From Sinorhizobium psoraleae (lineage in GTDB: Bacteria; Pseudomonadota; Alphaproteobacteria; Rhizobiales; Rhizobiaceae): a stretch of DNA of 64,000 nt. The translations under genes and the position numbers were made by a program. Position 1 is the stretch's first letter. Each line of letters opens with the position of its first letter. Location: NCBI RefSeq assembly GCF_013283645.1, contig NZ_JABEKV010000002.1, positions 1,309,798 through 1,373,797 on the forward strand. The letters run 5' to 3'. Positions 47,598 to 56,243 of this stretch are shown piece after piece. The notes under the pieces are model-generated. The model ran no database searches. It saw only the letters and a program-made list of their open reading frames with translations, and was not told the origin of the DNA.

Positions 47598-49318
47598 TGG
47601 CGATCGACAGGGAAGTGATCGAAGTCGATGTCTGTGTCGTCGGCGCTGGCGGCGCCGGCCTGCGGGTGGCGCACGAAGCTGCGCTCTGCGGCGCGGACAC
47701 GCTGGTGATGACAAAGGGCCGCATTGCCGTTTCCGGCGCCACCGCCGTCGGCCTGGCCTCATCGGCGGGCTTCGCCGTCCCGGACGGGTCGGGCGACCCG
47801 GAAGACAACGAGGATGTCCACTACAACGACATCATGACCGCCGCGCAGGGCTGCGCGGATCCGAAGCTCGTCCGCATCCTCGTCAGCGAAGCCGTCGACG
47901 CGGTCGCCGACCTCGACCGGTGGAACATCGACTTCATCCGCGATCCCGAGAGCGGCAAGCCGCTCGTCGCGCAGGGCGATTTCGCCTCGCGGCCGCGAAA
48001 CCGCAAGATTTACCATCACGGCAAACCGATCACCGTCGCCCTGAAGCGCGAGAACGCGAAACTCGGCGTGAAGGCGCTGGAGCAGACCGCCGTATTGAGC
48101 CTCATTCATGGTCCGCGCGGCGTCGAAGGCGTGATCGCCGTCACCAAGGACGGAACCTTCCTTGAAATCCGCGCCGGGGCAACGGTGCTCACGACCGGCG
48201 GCGCGGGCCAGCTCTTCAAGCACAGCCTCATGCCACCGGACATTACCGGCGATGGCTATGCACTGGGCTATCGCGCCGGGGCGCCGCTCGCCAATATGGA
48301 GTTCATGCAGGCCGGCTTCGGCACGGTGAAGCCGGCCTTGAACATGCTTTACACCTGGTTCTGGGCAGGCCTGCCCTCCTTCGTCGACAAGAACGGCAAG
48401 CCGGTGGTCGAAGACACGGTGCCCCCATCGGCCGACATCGAAGCGGCGATGCTCAAGAAGGTCGATCACTATCCCTTCAGCTCCTCCGACGCCTCACGCT
48501 GGCTGGAGATCGCGACGAAGAACGCTATGCGCCAGGGTCGCGCCGACGAGCATGACGGCTTCTACCTCGACCTGCGCGGCACCAAGCCGGACAAGATTCC
48601 GCAGAAGGGCTTCGTTCAGCTCTGGAACGTGTCGAAGGACTGGCTCCTCAAGAAGAACATCGACGTCGACGAACAGCCGCTTCGTGTCGGCCTTTTCGGC
48701 CACGCGATCAATGGTGGCATCGTCATCGACGAGCATGGCCAGACCGCTGTGCCGGGTCTTCTGTCGGCAGGCGAGAACGCCGCCGGCCCCTATGGGGCAG
48801 ACCGGCCGGGCGGCAACATGCTGCTGAACTGCCTGGTTTTCGGCAAGCGCGTAGGAAAGCACGCCGCCGAGGTCGCCAAGGCCCGCGGCCGTATCGCTAG
48901 CGCCGAGGCCAATGGCCTCCTCGAAGACGTGGCGGCCCAACAGTCACGCAGCGGCAAACGTTCGATCAAGGAAGCGCATACGGAGATCAAGCAGACGATG
49001 AGCGATCATGCGCTGGTCGTCCGCAATGCGGAAGGTCTGGAGCAGGCGCAACGCAAGCTCGGAATGCTCGCCGACGCCATGACCTCCGGTGACTTTGCGA
49101 TCAAATCCCGCAAGGACCTGGTCGATTTCTACGAGGCGCGCAATCTCGTCGACGTCGGCCGGGCCATGTGCGCGGCCGCCAGCCTGCGCAAGGAGACACG
49201 CGGCAGCCATTACCGGGAAGATGCGCCGCAAGCCGATCCGGGCATGGCCCGGCCGATCATCATCCGCTTGAACGACAAGGGTGCGCCGCAGGCCGAGTTC
49301 GGCGCCTTCCGATCATGA
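47597..49318 (+). CDS. FAD-binding flavoprotein, fumarate reductase/succinate dehydrogenase type
   Basis: 573-residue flavoprotein with N-terminal VCVVGAGGAGLRVAHEA, a covalent-flavin-family middle region (GATVLTTGGAG) and a C-terminal ETRGSHYREDAP that corresponds to the SdhA/FrdA C-terminal arginine-histidine segment. Its ATG overlaps the preceding stop (TGATG). No iron-sulfur or membrane-anchor subunits are nearby, so it is not a respiratory complex; reduction or oxidation of an enoyl intermediate of the pathway is inferred. L-aspartate oxidase-like or fumarate-reductase-like assignment cannot be refined. Confidence 0.85.
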   Translation: MAIDREVIEVDVCVVGAGGAGLRVAHEAALCGADTLVMTKGRIAVSGATAVGLASSAGFAVPDGSGDPEDNEDVHYNDIMTAAQGCADPKLVRILVSEAVDAVADLDRWNIDFIRDPESGKPLVAQGDFASRPRNRKIYHHGKPITVALKRENAKLGVKALEQTAVLSLIHGPRGVEGVIAVTKDGTFLEIRAGATVLTTGGAGQLFKHSLMPPDITGDGYALGYRAGAPLANMEFMQAGFGTVKPALNMLYTWFWAGLPSFVDKNGKPVVEDTVPPSADIEAAMLKKVDHYPFSSSDASRWLEIATKNAMRQGRADEHDGFYLDLRGTKPDKIPQKGFVQLWNVSKDWLLKKNIDVDEQPLRVGLFGHAINGGIVIDEHGQTAVPGLLSAGENAAGPYGADRPGGNMLLNCLVFGKRVGKHAAEVAKARGRIASAEANGLLEDVAAQQSRSGKRSIKEAHTEIKQTMSDHALVVRNAEGLEQAQRKLGMLADAMTSGDFAIKSRKDLVDFYEARNLVDVGRAMCAAASLRKETRGSHYREDAPQADPGMARPIIIRLNDKGAPQAEFGAFRS

Positions 49319-50064
49319 GCGGCACGCCCGTGCGTTGGACCATCGACGGCAGTTGCGCCCGCATCTGGCTCTGCCGGCCAGAGGTGCTGAACGCCCTGAA
49401 CGAGGAGAGCTATATCGGGCTCGCCCGCGCGTTCGACGCAGTCGAGGAGAACGACGCGGTGAGCGTCGCCGTCATCGACGGCGGCGGCTGCCGCGCCTTC
49501 TCGGCCGGCGCAGACCTGAAATTCATGCGCGGCCTTTCAGGCGCCAAACTGCGCCGCTTCATTGAACTTAGCTGGCGCATTGGCGAGCGGATCGCGCGGT
49601 CGAGTGTGCTCACGATTGCCCGATTGAACGGCTATACGCTTGGCGGCGGGGCGGAGCTCGCGCTTGCCTGCGACCTTCGGGTCGCGGCAGCGGATACGGC
49701 GATCGGCTTTCCCGAGATGACCTATGGCAGCGTGCCCGGTTCGGGCGCCGCACAGCGACTGCAAACGCTAATCGGCCCGGCACGTGCCATCGAGATGATG
49801 GTCGGAGGGCGGCGTTTCTCGGCGTCCGAGGCGCACACGATCGGCCTGGTCAACGCCGTTGCCGACAGCCAGGCCGATGTCGACGCCTGGCTCTCCCCAT
49901 TCCTGTCCCGTCCGCGCGAAGCGATCGCGTATATGAAGGCCGCGATGTTGCTGAAGAACGAGCCCCATGCGGCGGCGGCCTTCCATGGGCTCATCAGTGC
50001 GACACGGCAGGCGGACGCCGACTATCGCGCACGCACGCAGGCCTTCGACCGGGAGCACGGGTGA
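49315..50064 (+). CDS. Enoyl-CoA hydratase/isomerase family protein, copy 1
   Basis: 249-residue crotonase. Oxyanion-hole segment FSAGADLKFMRG, GGGAELALACDLRVA with the first catalytic Glu, and FPEMTYGSVPGSG with the second Glu. Both glutamates needed for hydration are present. ATG 49315 overlaps the flavoprotein stop by four bases. Substrate unknown. Confidence 0.92.
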   Translation: MSGTPVRWTIDGSCARIWLCRPEVLNALNEESYIGLARAFDAVEENDAVSVAVIDGGGCRAFSAGADLKFMRGLSGAKLRRFIELSWRIGERIARSSVLTIARLNGYTLGGGAELALACDLRVAAADTAIGFPEMTYGSVPGSGAAQRLQTLIGPARAIEMMVGGRRFSASEAHTIGLVNAVADSQADVDAWLSPFLSRPREAIAYMKAAMLLKNEPHAAAAFHGLISATRQADADYRARTQAFDREHG

Positions 50065-51626
50065 TGGGAGATAAAGTGACCAAAAGCAAGATCATGCCCG
50101 TAGAGGACGCCGTCGCGCTCATCAAGTCCGGCATGACATTGGCGGTCGGGGGCGCCGGCGGCGTCCAGGAACCCGACGCGTTGATCGAAGCGCTGGTGGA
50201 ACGATTCAAGCGAACCGGAGAGCCGCGCGACCTCGTCGAAATTCATGCGATACGGACGGGCGAGATCGAGGGGCGCGGCACTAGTCTTTTCGGCGCAAAA
50301 GGCCTCGTCCGCCGCATGATCGGCGGCTCCTTCTGGCCCGTCGGGGTACCGGAATTGATCCGCCGCATCAATGCCGACGAGATGGAGGCCTACAATTTCT
50401 CGATCGGCGTCATCTACGCCATGCTCGAAGCGGCGGCCGCGAAAAGGCCGGGCGTCGTCAGCCGCGTCGGCCTCGGCACGTTTCAGGACCCGGACCGCGG
50501 CGGCGGAGCGCTCAACGCGATCTCGCGGGAAAAGCTCGTCCAGGCAATCGAGATAGAGGGCGAGCGACTTCTCTACTACAAGGCACCGGCCGTCGATGTC
50601 GCCCTTATCCGCGCGACATCGGCCGATGCCGACGGCAACCTGACATTCGAGGAAGAGCCAGCCCTGATCGGCGGGTTGCTGTTGGCGCAGGCCGCGCGCG
50701 CAAACGGCGGCAAGGTGATCGCGCAAGTCAAGCGGATCGCGTCGCCCGGCTCTTTGCGCCCGCACGACGTGCGCGTACCCGGCGTGCTGGTCGATGCGGT
50801 CGTGGTAAGCGAGGGCCAGCGCCAAATTACGCACTGCTTCTATGACCCGACATTGACAGGCGAGGAAACGCTGCCGCTTTCTGCCATCGAGCGCCGCCCG
50901 ATGGATGCCGGGAAGGTCGTCATGCGGCGGGCCTTTCTCGAAGCGCAGAACGGAGATCTCCTTGCTATCGGCTTCGGCATCGCCGGCTTCCTCCCGGCGG
51001 TCGCGATCGAGGAGGACGTGTTCGATCTCGTCACCTTCACGATCGAACATGGCGTCTTCGGCGGAATCAACGGCTATGCCGCAGGTGGCAAGACCTTCCC
51101 GGTCGCCCACAATCCGGTCGCGATCCTCGAGGCGCCTGACCAGCTTCGTTTCTTTGCCGGCGGCGGTATCAATCGCGCCTTTCTTGGTGTCGGCGAGGTC
51201 GATGCCAAGGGCAACGTCAATGTCAGCCGCTTCGGCGAACGAATCCCCGGCGCCGGCGGTTTCGTCGAAATGACGCAGGGCATCGAGAACATCGTGTTCT
51301 GCATGGTCCTCGGCGACAAGGCGGCACGCAAGGTCGTCGTCGACGTCCAGGACATGACGTTCAACGCCGCCGAAGCGGCAAAGCGCGGTCAGAATATTCT
51401 CTATGTCAGCGAGAAAGCCGTGTTCCGGCTGACGGATCGCGGACTGACCCTCGTCGAGATCGCCCCGGGCCTTGATGTCGAGCGCGATATCCTCGCCCAC
51501 CTCGGCACCGAAATCGCTGTCGCGGAAAACCTCCGGACGATACCCGACATCTGTTTCAGCGAAGAATGCATGGGCCTACGCGAGCGCTGGCTCGCAGGCA
51601 ACCTCTACCGCGAGCATGCCCGATGA
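50064..51626 (+). CDS. Fused-subunit CoA transferase, copy 1
   Basis: Family I CoA transferase with alpha and beta halves in one chain (520 residues), as in propionate CoA-transferase. N-terminal half has AVGGAGGVQEPDALIEAL and the C-terminal half the catalytic Glu in FTIEHGVFGG. Overlaps the upstream and downstream genes by four bases or fewer. It moves CoA from a donor acyl-CoA to the pathway acid. A second full-length copy follows immediately. Confidence 0.9.
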   Translation: MGDKVTKSKIMPVEDAVALIKSGMTLAVGGAGGVQEPDALIEALVERFKRTGEPRDLVEIHAIRTGEIEGRGTSLFGAKGLVRRMIGGSFWPVGVPELIRRINADEMEAYNFSIGVIYAMLEAAAAKRPGVVSRVGLGTFQDPDRGGGALNAISREKLVQAIEIEGERLLYYKAPAVDVALIRATSADADGNLTFEEEPALIGGLLLAQAARANGGKVIAQVKRIASPGSLRPHDVRVPGVLVDAVVVSEGQRQITHCFYDPTLTGEETLPLSAIERRPMDAGKVVMRRAFLEAQNGDLLAIGFGIAGFLPAVAIEEDVFDLVTFTIEHGVFGGINGYAAGGKTFPVAHNPVAILEAPDQLRFFAGGGINRAFLGVGEVDAKGNVNVSRFGERIPGAGGFVEMTQGIENIVFCMVLGDKAARKVVVDVQDMTFNAAEAAKRGQNILYVSEKAVFRLTDRGLTLVEIAPGLDVERDILAHLGTEIAVAENLRTIPDICFSEECMGLRERWLAGNLYREHAR

Positions 51627-53218
51627 AGAAGCTTCTATCCGCACAGGACGCCATAGCGCTGATCGAGGACGGCGCGACCGTCGCTGTCGCCGGTACCGGT
51701 CCCGTCCTTGAACCAGACCTTCTGCTTTCGACACTGGAGCAGCGTTTTCTCGAGCAAGGCCATCCGAAGCACCTTTATCTCTTCAGTCCCATGCTTCCCG
51801 GCGACCGTCCCGGCGACGGAGGGTTCAACTGCTTCGCTCATCCAGGCATGCTCAGGAAGGTTTTCGGCGCCTCCTTCGCCAAGGCGCGGCATCCACGGTT
51901 CCTCGAACTGATGCGCGACGGCTCCGTCCAGGGCTACATCGCCGGCATGGGTATCATGATCCAGCTGCTGACCGCGATCGGCTCGGGTAAGCCGGGCGTT
52001 ATCACCAAGGTCGGGCTCGGAACATTCATCGATCCTCGTCATGGTGGCGGCGCGATGAATGCGCAGTCGACTCAGCCGCCGGTCAAACTGATCGAGCTCG
52101 AAGGCGAGGAGTACCTCTTCTATCCGAGCCAGAAGATCGACGTCGCGCTCATCCGCGGCACGACGGCGGACGAGAACGGTTATATCAGCTTCGAGGAGGA
52201 GCCGAACACGCTCGGTGCCGTCGAAATGGCCATGGCGTGCAAGGCCTCTGGCGGCAAGGTAATCGTTCAGGTCAAGCGCGTTGCCCGCGCCAACAGCCTC
52301 GATCCCCGTTTGGTTCGGATCCCGGGAACGCTCGTGGATGCCGTCGTGGTCCATCCGACCCAGACCCAGGTCTCACCCGGCATGAGCGATCCCGCCCAGG
52401 GTTGGAACCCCTTCCTTGCCGGCGCACTCAAACATCCGCTGTCGGGCATTCAGCCTCTGCCGCTCTCGGCCGAGAAGATCATGCTCCGGCGTGCCGCCAT
52501 GCACCTGAGGGAGGGCGACGTCATCAATCTCGGTGCCGGCGTCGCGACCCGCCTGCCGATCGTCGCCCTGGAAGAGGGCGTGCTCGACACCGTGACCTTC
52601 ACCAACGAGCACGGCATCTTTGGCGGCCTGATGGCGACCGCGATCGGCGGGTCCTTCGTTCCCGCGCTCAATGCGGACGCGATCATGGATTCCGTCTTCC
52701 AGTTCAACTACTACGATGGCGGCGGCCTTGACATCACCTTCCTCGGGATCGGCGAAGTGGACGGCACCGGCAACCTCAACGTCAGCCGGTTCGGCCCGGA
52801 ACTTAACGGACCCGGCGGCTTCATCAACATCACCTCGAAGACGAAACGCATCATATTCTGTGGCTCGCTGACCAGCGGCAAGCTGCGCAGCGAGATCGCC
52901 GATGGCCGCATGACCATCACGCAGGAAGGCAAGTTCCGCAAGTTCGTGAAGGCGGTCGAGGAAGTGACCTTCAACGCGCGGATGGCGTTCGAGCGCGGAC
53001 AGGAGGTTCACTACATCACCGACCGCTGCTCGTTCCGGCTGGAGGCCGACGGCCCGGTGCTCACCGAAATCATGCCGGGTATCGATCTCGACCGGGACAT
53101 ACGCCAGCAGATGGGCTTCGAATTGAAGGTTTCGCCATCCCTTCGCGAAACACCGCAGGAACTACTAACCGACGGGCCGTTCGGCTTGAAAACTCACTGG
53201 GAGGTCGAGAATGATTGA
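51623..53218 (+). CDS. Fused-subunit CoA transferase, copy 2
   Basis: 531-residue paralogue of the preceding gene, with the same domain order: VAVAGTGPVLEPDLLLSTL at the N-terminus, TKVGLGTFIDPRHGGGAMN in the first half, and the catalytic Glu in FTNEHGIFGG. The parallel with copy 1 is along the full length but with many differences, so these are distinct enzymes, not a recent duplication. Its stop lies eight bases inside the MaoC gene start. Confidence 0.9.
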   Translation: MKKLLSAQDAIALIEDGATVAVAGTGPVLEPDLLLSTLEQRFLEQGHPKHLYLFSPMLPGDRPGDGGFNCFAHPGMLRKVFGASFAKARHPRFLELMRDGSVQGYIAGMGIMIQLLTAIGSGKPGVITKVGLGTFIDPRHGGGAMNAQSTQPPVKLIELEGEEYLFYPSQKIDVALIRGTTADENGYISFEEEPNTLGAVEMAMACKASGGKVIVQVKRVARANSLDPRLVRIPGTLVDAVVVHPTQTQVSPGMSDPAQGWNPFLAGALKHPLSGIQPLPLSAEKIMLRRAAMHLREGDVINLGAGVATRLPIVALEEGVLDTVTFTNEHGIFGGLMATAIGGSFVPALNADAIMDSVFQFNYYDGGGLDITFLGIGEVDGTGNLNVSRFGPELNGPGGFINITSKTKRIIFCGSLTSGKLRSEIADGRMTITQEGKFRKFVKAVEEVTFNARMAFERGQEVHYITDRCSFRLEADGPVLTEIMPGIDLDRDIRQQMGFELKVSPSLRETPQELLTDGPFGLKTHWEVEND

Positions 53219-53687
53219 AGCACCAGAACAGGTCGTACTGGGCTGCTGGTTCGAGGACTTTGTCGTTGGCGAGGAGCGCCTTTCGCCCGGCCGCACGATC
53301 GGGGAATCCGATCTCAACAATTTCGCGGGCCTCACCGGCGACTATAGTCAGGTCCACACGGACGAGGAATTCTGCAAGAAGACGGAATTCGGCACACGCA
53401 TCGCGCACGGCCTGTTCGGCCTCGCCGTGGCGCAAGGCCTGATGTGGCGGACGAACTACACGCAGGGCACGGGCGTCGCATCCGTCGGCTGGGACAAGTA
53501 CGCCTTCAAGGGGCCGATAAAGATCGGCGATACCGTCCGTGTCCGCTGGAAAGTGGTCCACAAGCGGGAGAGCAAGAGCAAACCGAACATGGGGCTCATC
53601 ACGGAGTTCGTCGAACTGGTCAACCAGCGCGGTGAGGTCGTACAGAGCGGCGAGCATATCACGCTCATCCGGAGGCGTCCGAAATGA
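53211..53687 (+). CDS. MaoC-like hydratase (hot-dog fold)
   Basis: 158-residue (R)-specific enoyl-CoA hydratase-type protein. The catalytic Asp and His are in GDYSQVHTDEEF (Asp44, His49), followed by FGTRIAHGLFGLAVAQGL, the usual hydratase-2 arrangement. Normal length for a single hot-dog domain. ATG 53211 precedes the stop of the CoA-transferase gene. Confidence 0.92.
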   Translation: MIEAPEQVVLGCWFEDFVVGEERLSPGRTIGESDLNNFAGLTGDYSQVHTDEEFCKKTEFGTRIAHGLFGLAVAQGLMWRTNYTQGTGVASVGWDKYAFKGPIKIGDTVRVRWKVVHKRESKSKPNMGLITEFVELVNQRGEVVQSGEHITLIRRRPK

Positions 53688-54454
53688 GCGCCCCGGATTT
53701 TCGCTACCTGACGGTCGAGACTGAAGGCGCCGTCGCGACCATCACGCTGAATCGGCCGGAGGTCCTCAATGCCTGCAATCCGGACATGCACCGGGAGGTC
53801 CAGGCGTCAATGGACTGGGTCGACCACGCCGAAGATATCAAGGTCGCGATCCTGACAGGGGCCGGACGGGCATTCTGTTCGGGTTCGGACTTGCGTGAAG
53901 TGTCGAAATTTCAGGGCGTGGAGGCCCAGCGTTACCTCCAGCTCGACTTCACGACCAAGAACCGCGTTGCGGCCTGCACGAAGCCCGTAATTGCGGCCCT
54001 GCATGGTCATGTGGCGGGCGGTGGCTTCGAGCTCGCGCTTGCCTGTGACATGCGTTTCGTGGCGGAGAACGTGCTTTTCTCTCTGCCGGAAATCAACATC
54101 GGGACCATTCCGGGATCGGGCGGTCTGCAGCGGCTTCCCTTGATAGTCGGCCTCGGCATCGCCAAGGAATGGGCGTTGACAGGGCGCCGGGTCGATGCCC
54201 AGGAAGCCTACCGGACCGGTCTGGCAAACCACGTCTATCCGCTGGAGTCGTTCCTGGGGGAGACGAAACGCTTTGCCCAGGACCTTGCCACCCGCAGCGG
54301 CAAGGCGCTGTTCCTTTCGAAGGTCGCCCTCGACCCGACCCCGCCGGCAAGCGCCGGCATGATCGGCGTCTATCACATGCTGGCCTCCGAGGCCTGCCAC
54401 GACGATCCCGTCTATCGGGAAAGGGCGGGCGGTTTCGGCAAGAAAGCCGGTTGA
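53684..54454 (+). CDS. Enoyl-CoA hydratase/isomerase family protein, copy 2
   Basis: 256-residue crotonase with FCSGSDLREVS at the oxyanion hole, AGGGFELALACDMRFVA and LPEINIGTIPGSGG carrying both catalytic Glu. It differs clearly from the first crotonase of the operon. Start overlaps the MaoC stop. Last gene of the operon, followed by a hairpin. Confidence 0.92.
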   Translation: MSAPDFRYLTVETEGAVATITLNRPEVLNACNPDMHREVQASMDWVDHAEDIKVAILTGAGRAFCSGSDLREVSKFQGVEAQRYLQLDFTTKNRVAACTKPVIAALHGHVAGGGFELALACDMRFVAENVLFSLPEINIGTIPGSGGLQRLPLIVGLGIAKEWALTGRRVDAQEAYRTGLANHVYPLESFLGETKRFAQDLATRSGKALFLSKVALDPTPPASAGMIGVYHMLASEACHDDPVYRERAGGFGKKAG

Positions 54455-54460
54455 GCATGA

Positions 54461-54481
54461 AGGCCGGGCCAAGCCCGGCCT
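54461..54481. terminator. Bidirectional terminator hairpin
   Basis: Stem AGGCCGGGC / GCCCGGCCT with a 3-base loop, followed by TTCTCTT. It lies between the convergent enoyl-CoA hydratase and aldolase genes. Confidence 0.7.
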
Positions 54482-54486
54482 TTCTC

Positions 54487-55257
54487 TTATGCGGCCGGCA
54501 GTGCACGAACCTCCTCGATCGTGCGGCGGATCGCGACGGAGATGATGGAGGTCGTCGAGTAGACAGCGATGTCTATGCCGCGCCTGCGCATCGCCGAAAC
54601 CTCTTCGGCGCTCTTGGTGAAGATCATCGGCCTGCGGCCGACGCTGGTGATGTCGGAGACTACACCGTCGATCGCCTTCACGACTTCCGGATGGGCAGGA
54701 TTGCCGGGGTGTCCCAGCGACATCGAAAGGTCCGCCGGGCCGATGAAGAGGGCGTCGATGCCGTCGAGCGCGGCAATGGCTCGGACATTCGGCAGGGCTT
54801 CGGCATCCTCGATCTGCGGGATAACCAAAGTTCGTTCTGCGGCATTGGCGATGTGTTCGGCGACGCTCGTCATGCCATGCCGCCCCGCCCTCGCCGTCGT
54901 CGCCATGCCGCGAATGCCGCGCGGGGCGTAGTGTGCGGCAGCCACGAGCGCCCGCGCATCAGCTTCGCACTTGACGTGCGGAACCACGACGCCTTCCGCG
55001 CCCGCATCGAGAATGCGAAGCACCTCACCCGCCGTCATGCCGACCGTCCTGACAATCACGGAAATTCCGGCCGCCTCCGCGGCGCGGATCTGGTTTTCTA
55101 CAGATTCGACGCTTGACGCTCCGTGCTCGCTGTCGATGATGGCAAAGTCGAAACCCGCGTAGCCCAGCATCTCGACAACGGCGGGCGACGGAATCATCAC
55201 AAAGGCCCCCAGCAGAGTCTCTCCGTTGCGAATGCGCGTTCTAAGACAAGGCTTCAT
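54487..55257 (-). CDS. HpcH/HpaI family aldolase
   Basis: 256-residue class II pyruvate aldolase. FDFAIIDSEHGASSVE holds the catalytic-base His; Glu in VIPQIEDAEAL and Asp in FIGPADLSMSLG are the metal ligands. ATG 55257 has GGGAGG upstream, and the operator at 55294 sits in its promoter region. Probably performs the carbon-carbon cleavage of a hydroxy-keto acid from the pathway. Distinct from the family member at 14051. Confidence 0.89.
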   Translation of the reverse strand: MKPCLRTRIRNGETLLGAFVMIPSPAVVEMLGYAGFDFAIIDSEHGASSVESVENQIRAAEAAGISVIVRTVGMTAGEVLRILDAGAEGVVVPHVKCEADARALVAAAHYAPRGIRGMATTARAGRHGMTSVAEHIANAAERTLVIPQIEDAEALPNVRAIAALDGIDALFIGPADLSMSLGHPGNPAHPEVVKAIDGVVSDITSVGRRPMIFTKSAEEVSAMRRRGIDIAVYSTTSIISVAIRRTIEEVRALPAA

Positions 55258-55293
55258 AAAATCCTCCCAAATAAGCTTGCCAAAACCGTGATC

Positions 55294-55303
55294 TGTGATC
55301 ACA
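55294..55303. promoter_or_regulatory. GntR-type operator, copy 5 (aldolase / SDR divergent region)
   Basis: TGTGATCACA, preceded by a second half-site (GTGATC at 55288-55293, directly repeated as in copy 2). A -10-like TATAAG at 55304-55309 touches its right edge for the rightward SDR gene. Confidence 0.75.
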
Positions 55304-55362
55304 TATAAGATGAAGATGACGCGCTGTCCAGCAAATGCGCCGGCGCCAGGGAGGATGAGACG

Positions 55363-56127
55363 ATGATGATGTTCAACTTGTCGGGGAAAACAGCAATCGT
55401 GACGGGAGGCAATGGCGGCATCGGTCTCGCCATGGCGGCAGCCCTCGGCGAAGCGGGTGCATCGGTTGCCCTTGTCGCGCGCGATGAGACCAAGGGCGCA
55501 AAAGCCGCCGCCGAGCTGGGCAACCGCGGCATCGATGCTGCCTTCTTTTCTGCCGACGTCGCCGTCGAGCAATCCGTCCGCGAGACTGTCGACGCAGTCG
55601 CGGCGCGGTTCGGCTCCGTGGACATCCTGGTCAACAATGCCGGGATCGCGATCCGCAAGCGGCCCGAGGACTATTCGCTCGCCGAATGGCACAAAGTCCT
55701 CGATACCAACCTGACGAGCGCCTTCCTCATGGCGCATGCCGCGTATCCCTATATGCGCCGGGCGGGCGCCGGGAAGATCGTCAATATCGGCTCGATCATG
55801 TCGTATCTCGCCGCGCCCTTCACGGTCGCCTATTCCGCCAGCAAGGGCGGCCTCGTGCAGCTGACGAAGGCGCTCGCCACTGCTTGGGCAGCCGACAATA
55901 TCCAGGTCAACGCCATCCTGCCGGGATGGATCGATACCGACCTTACCGTCTCGGCCAGAGAGCAGGTCGATGGGCTAAACGACAACGTGATGCACAGGAC
56001 GCCGGCTAAACGCTGGGGCTCGCCGGATGACTTCAAAGGCCCCGTCGTGTTTCTGTCCTCAAGCGCTTCCAATTTCGTGACCGGCACGCAGTTGCTAGTC
56101 GACGGGGGGTATTCCGCCCTCGCCTGA
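55363..56127 (+). CDS. Short-chain dehydrogenase/reductase, copy 2
   Basis: 254-residue SDR: glycine motif TGGNGGIGLAMA, NNAGIA, active-site Ser plus YSASKGG. Close to gluconate 5-dehydrogenase or 3-oxoacyl reductase-like classical SDRs. Three ATG codons in a row begin at 55363; AGGAG lies upstream. It is a single-gene unit under operator copy 5, divergent from the aldolase. Confidence 0.91.
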   Translation: MMMFNLSGKTAIVTGGNGGIGLAMAAALGEAGASVALVARDETKGAKAAAELGNRGIDAAFFSADVAVEQSVRETVDAVAARFGSVDILVNNAGIAIRKRPEDYSLAEWHKVLDTNLTSAFLMAHAAYPYMRRAGAGKIVNIGSIMSYLAAPFTVAYSASKGGLVQLTKALATAWAADNIQVNAILPGWIDTDLTVSAREQVDGLNDNVMHRTPAKRWGSPDDFKGPVVFLSSSASNFVTGTQLLVDGGYSALA

Positions 56128-56152
56128 GCCCAGGGTCCCTCCGCCGCCCCCC

Positions 56153-56181
56153 TTGTCAGGTCGAGCCATATCCACTACTGT
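56153..56181 (+). promoter_or_regulatory. Predicted promoter of the third ABC operon
   Basis: -35 TTGTCA (56153-56158), 17-bp spacer, -10 TACTGT (56176-56181). Operator copy 6 begins inside the -10. Confidence 0.5.
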
Positions 56182-56188
56182 GATCACA
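56179..56188. promoter_or_regulatory. GntR-type operator, copy 6 (third ABC operon)
   Basis: TGTGATCACA followed by GAT, upstream of the iron-type ABC binding-protein gene. A further dyad-like stretch GATATCTGATATC follows at 56188-56200. Confidence 0.75.
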
Positions 56189-56243
56189 GATATCTGATAT
56201 CAGTTAGGAGAGTCAGAAAAGCAGGCTTTCATCGGGAGGAGAA

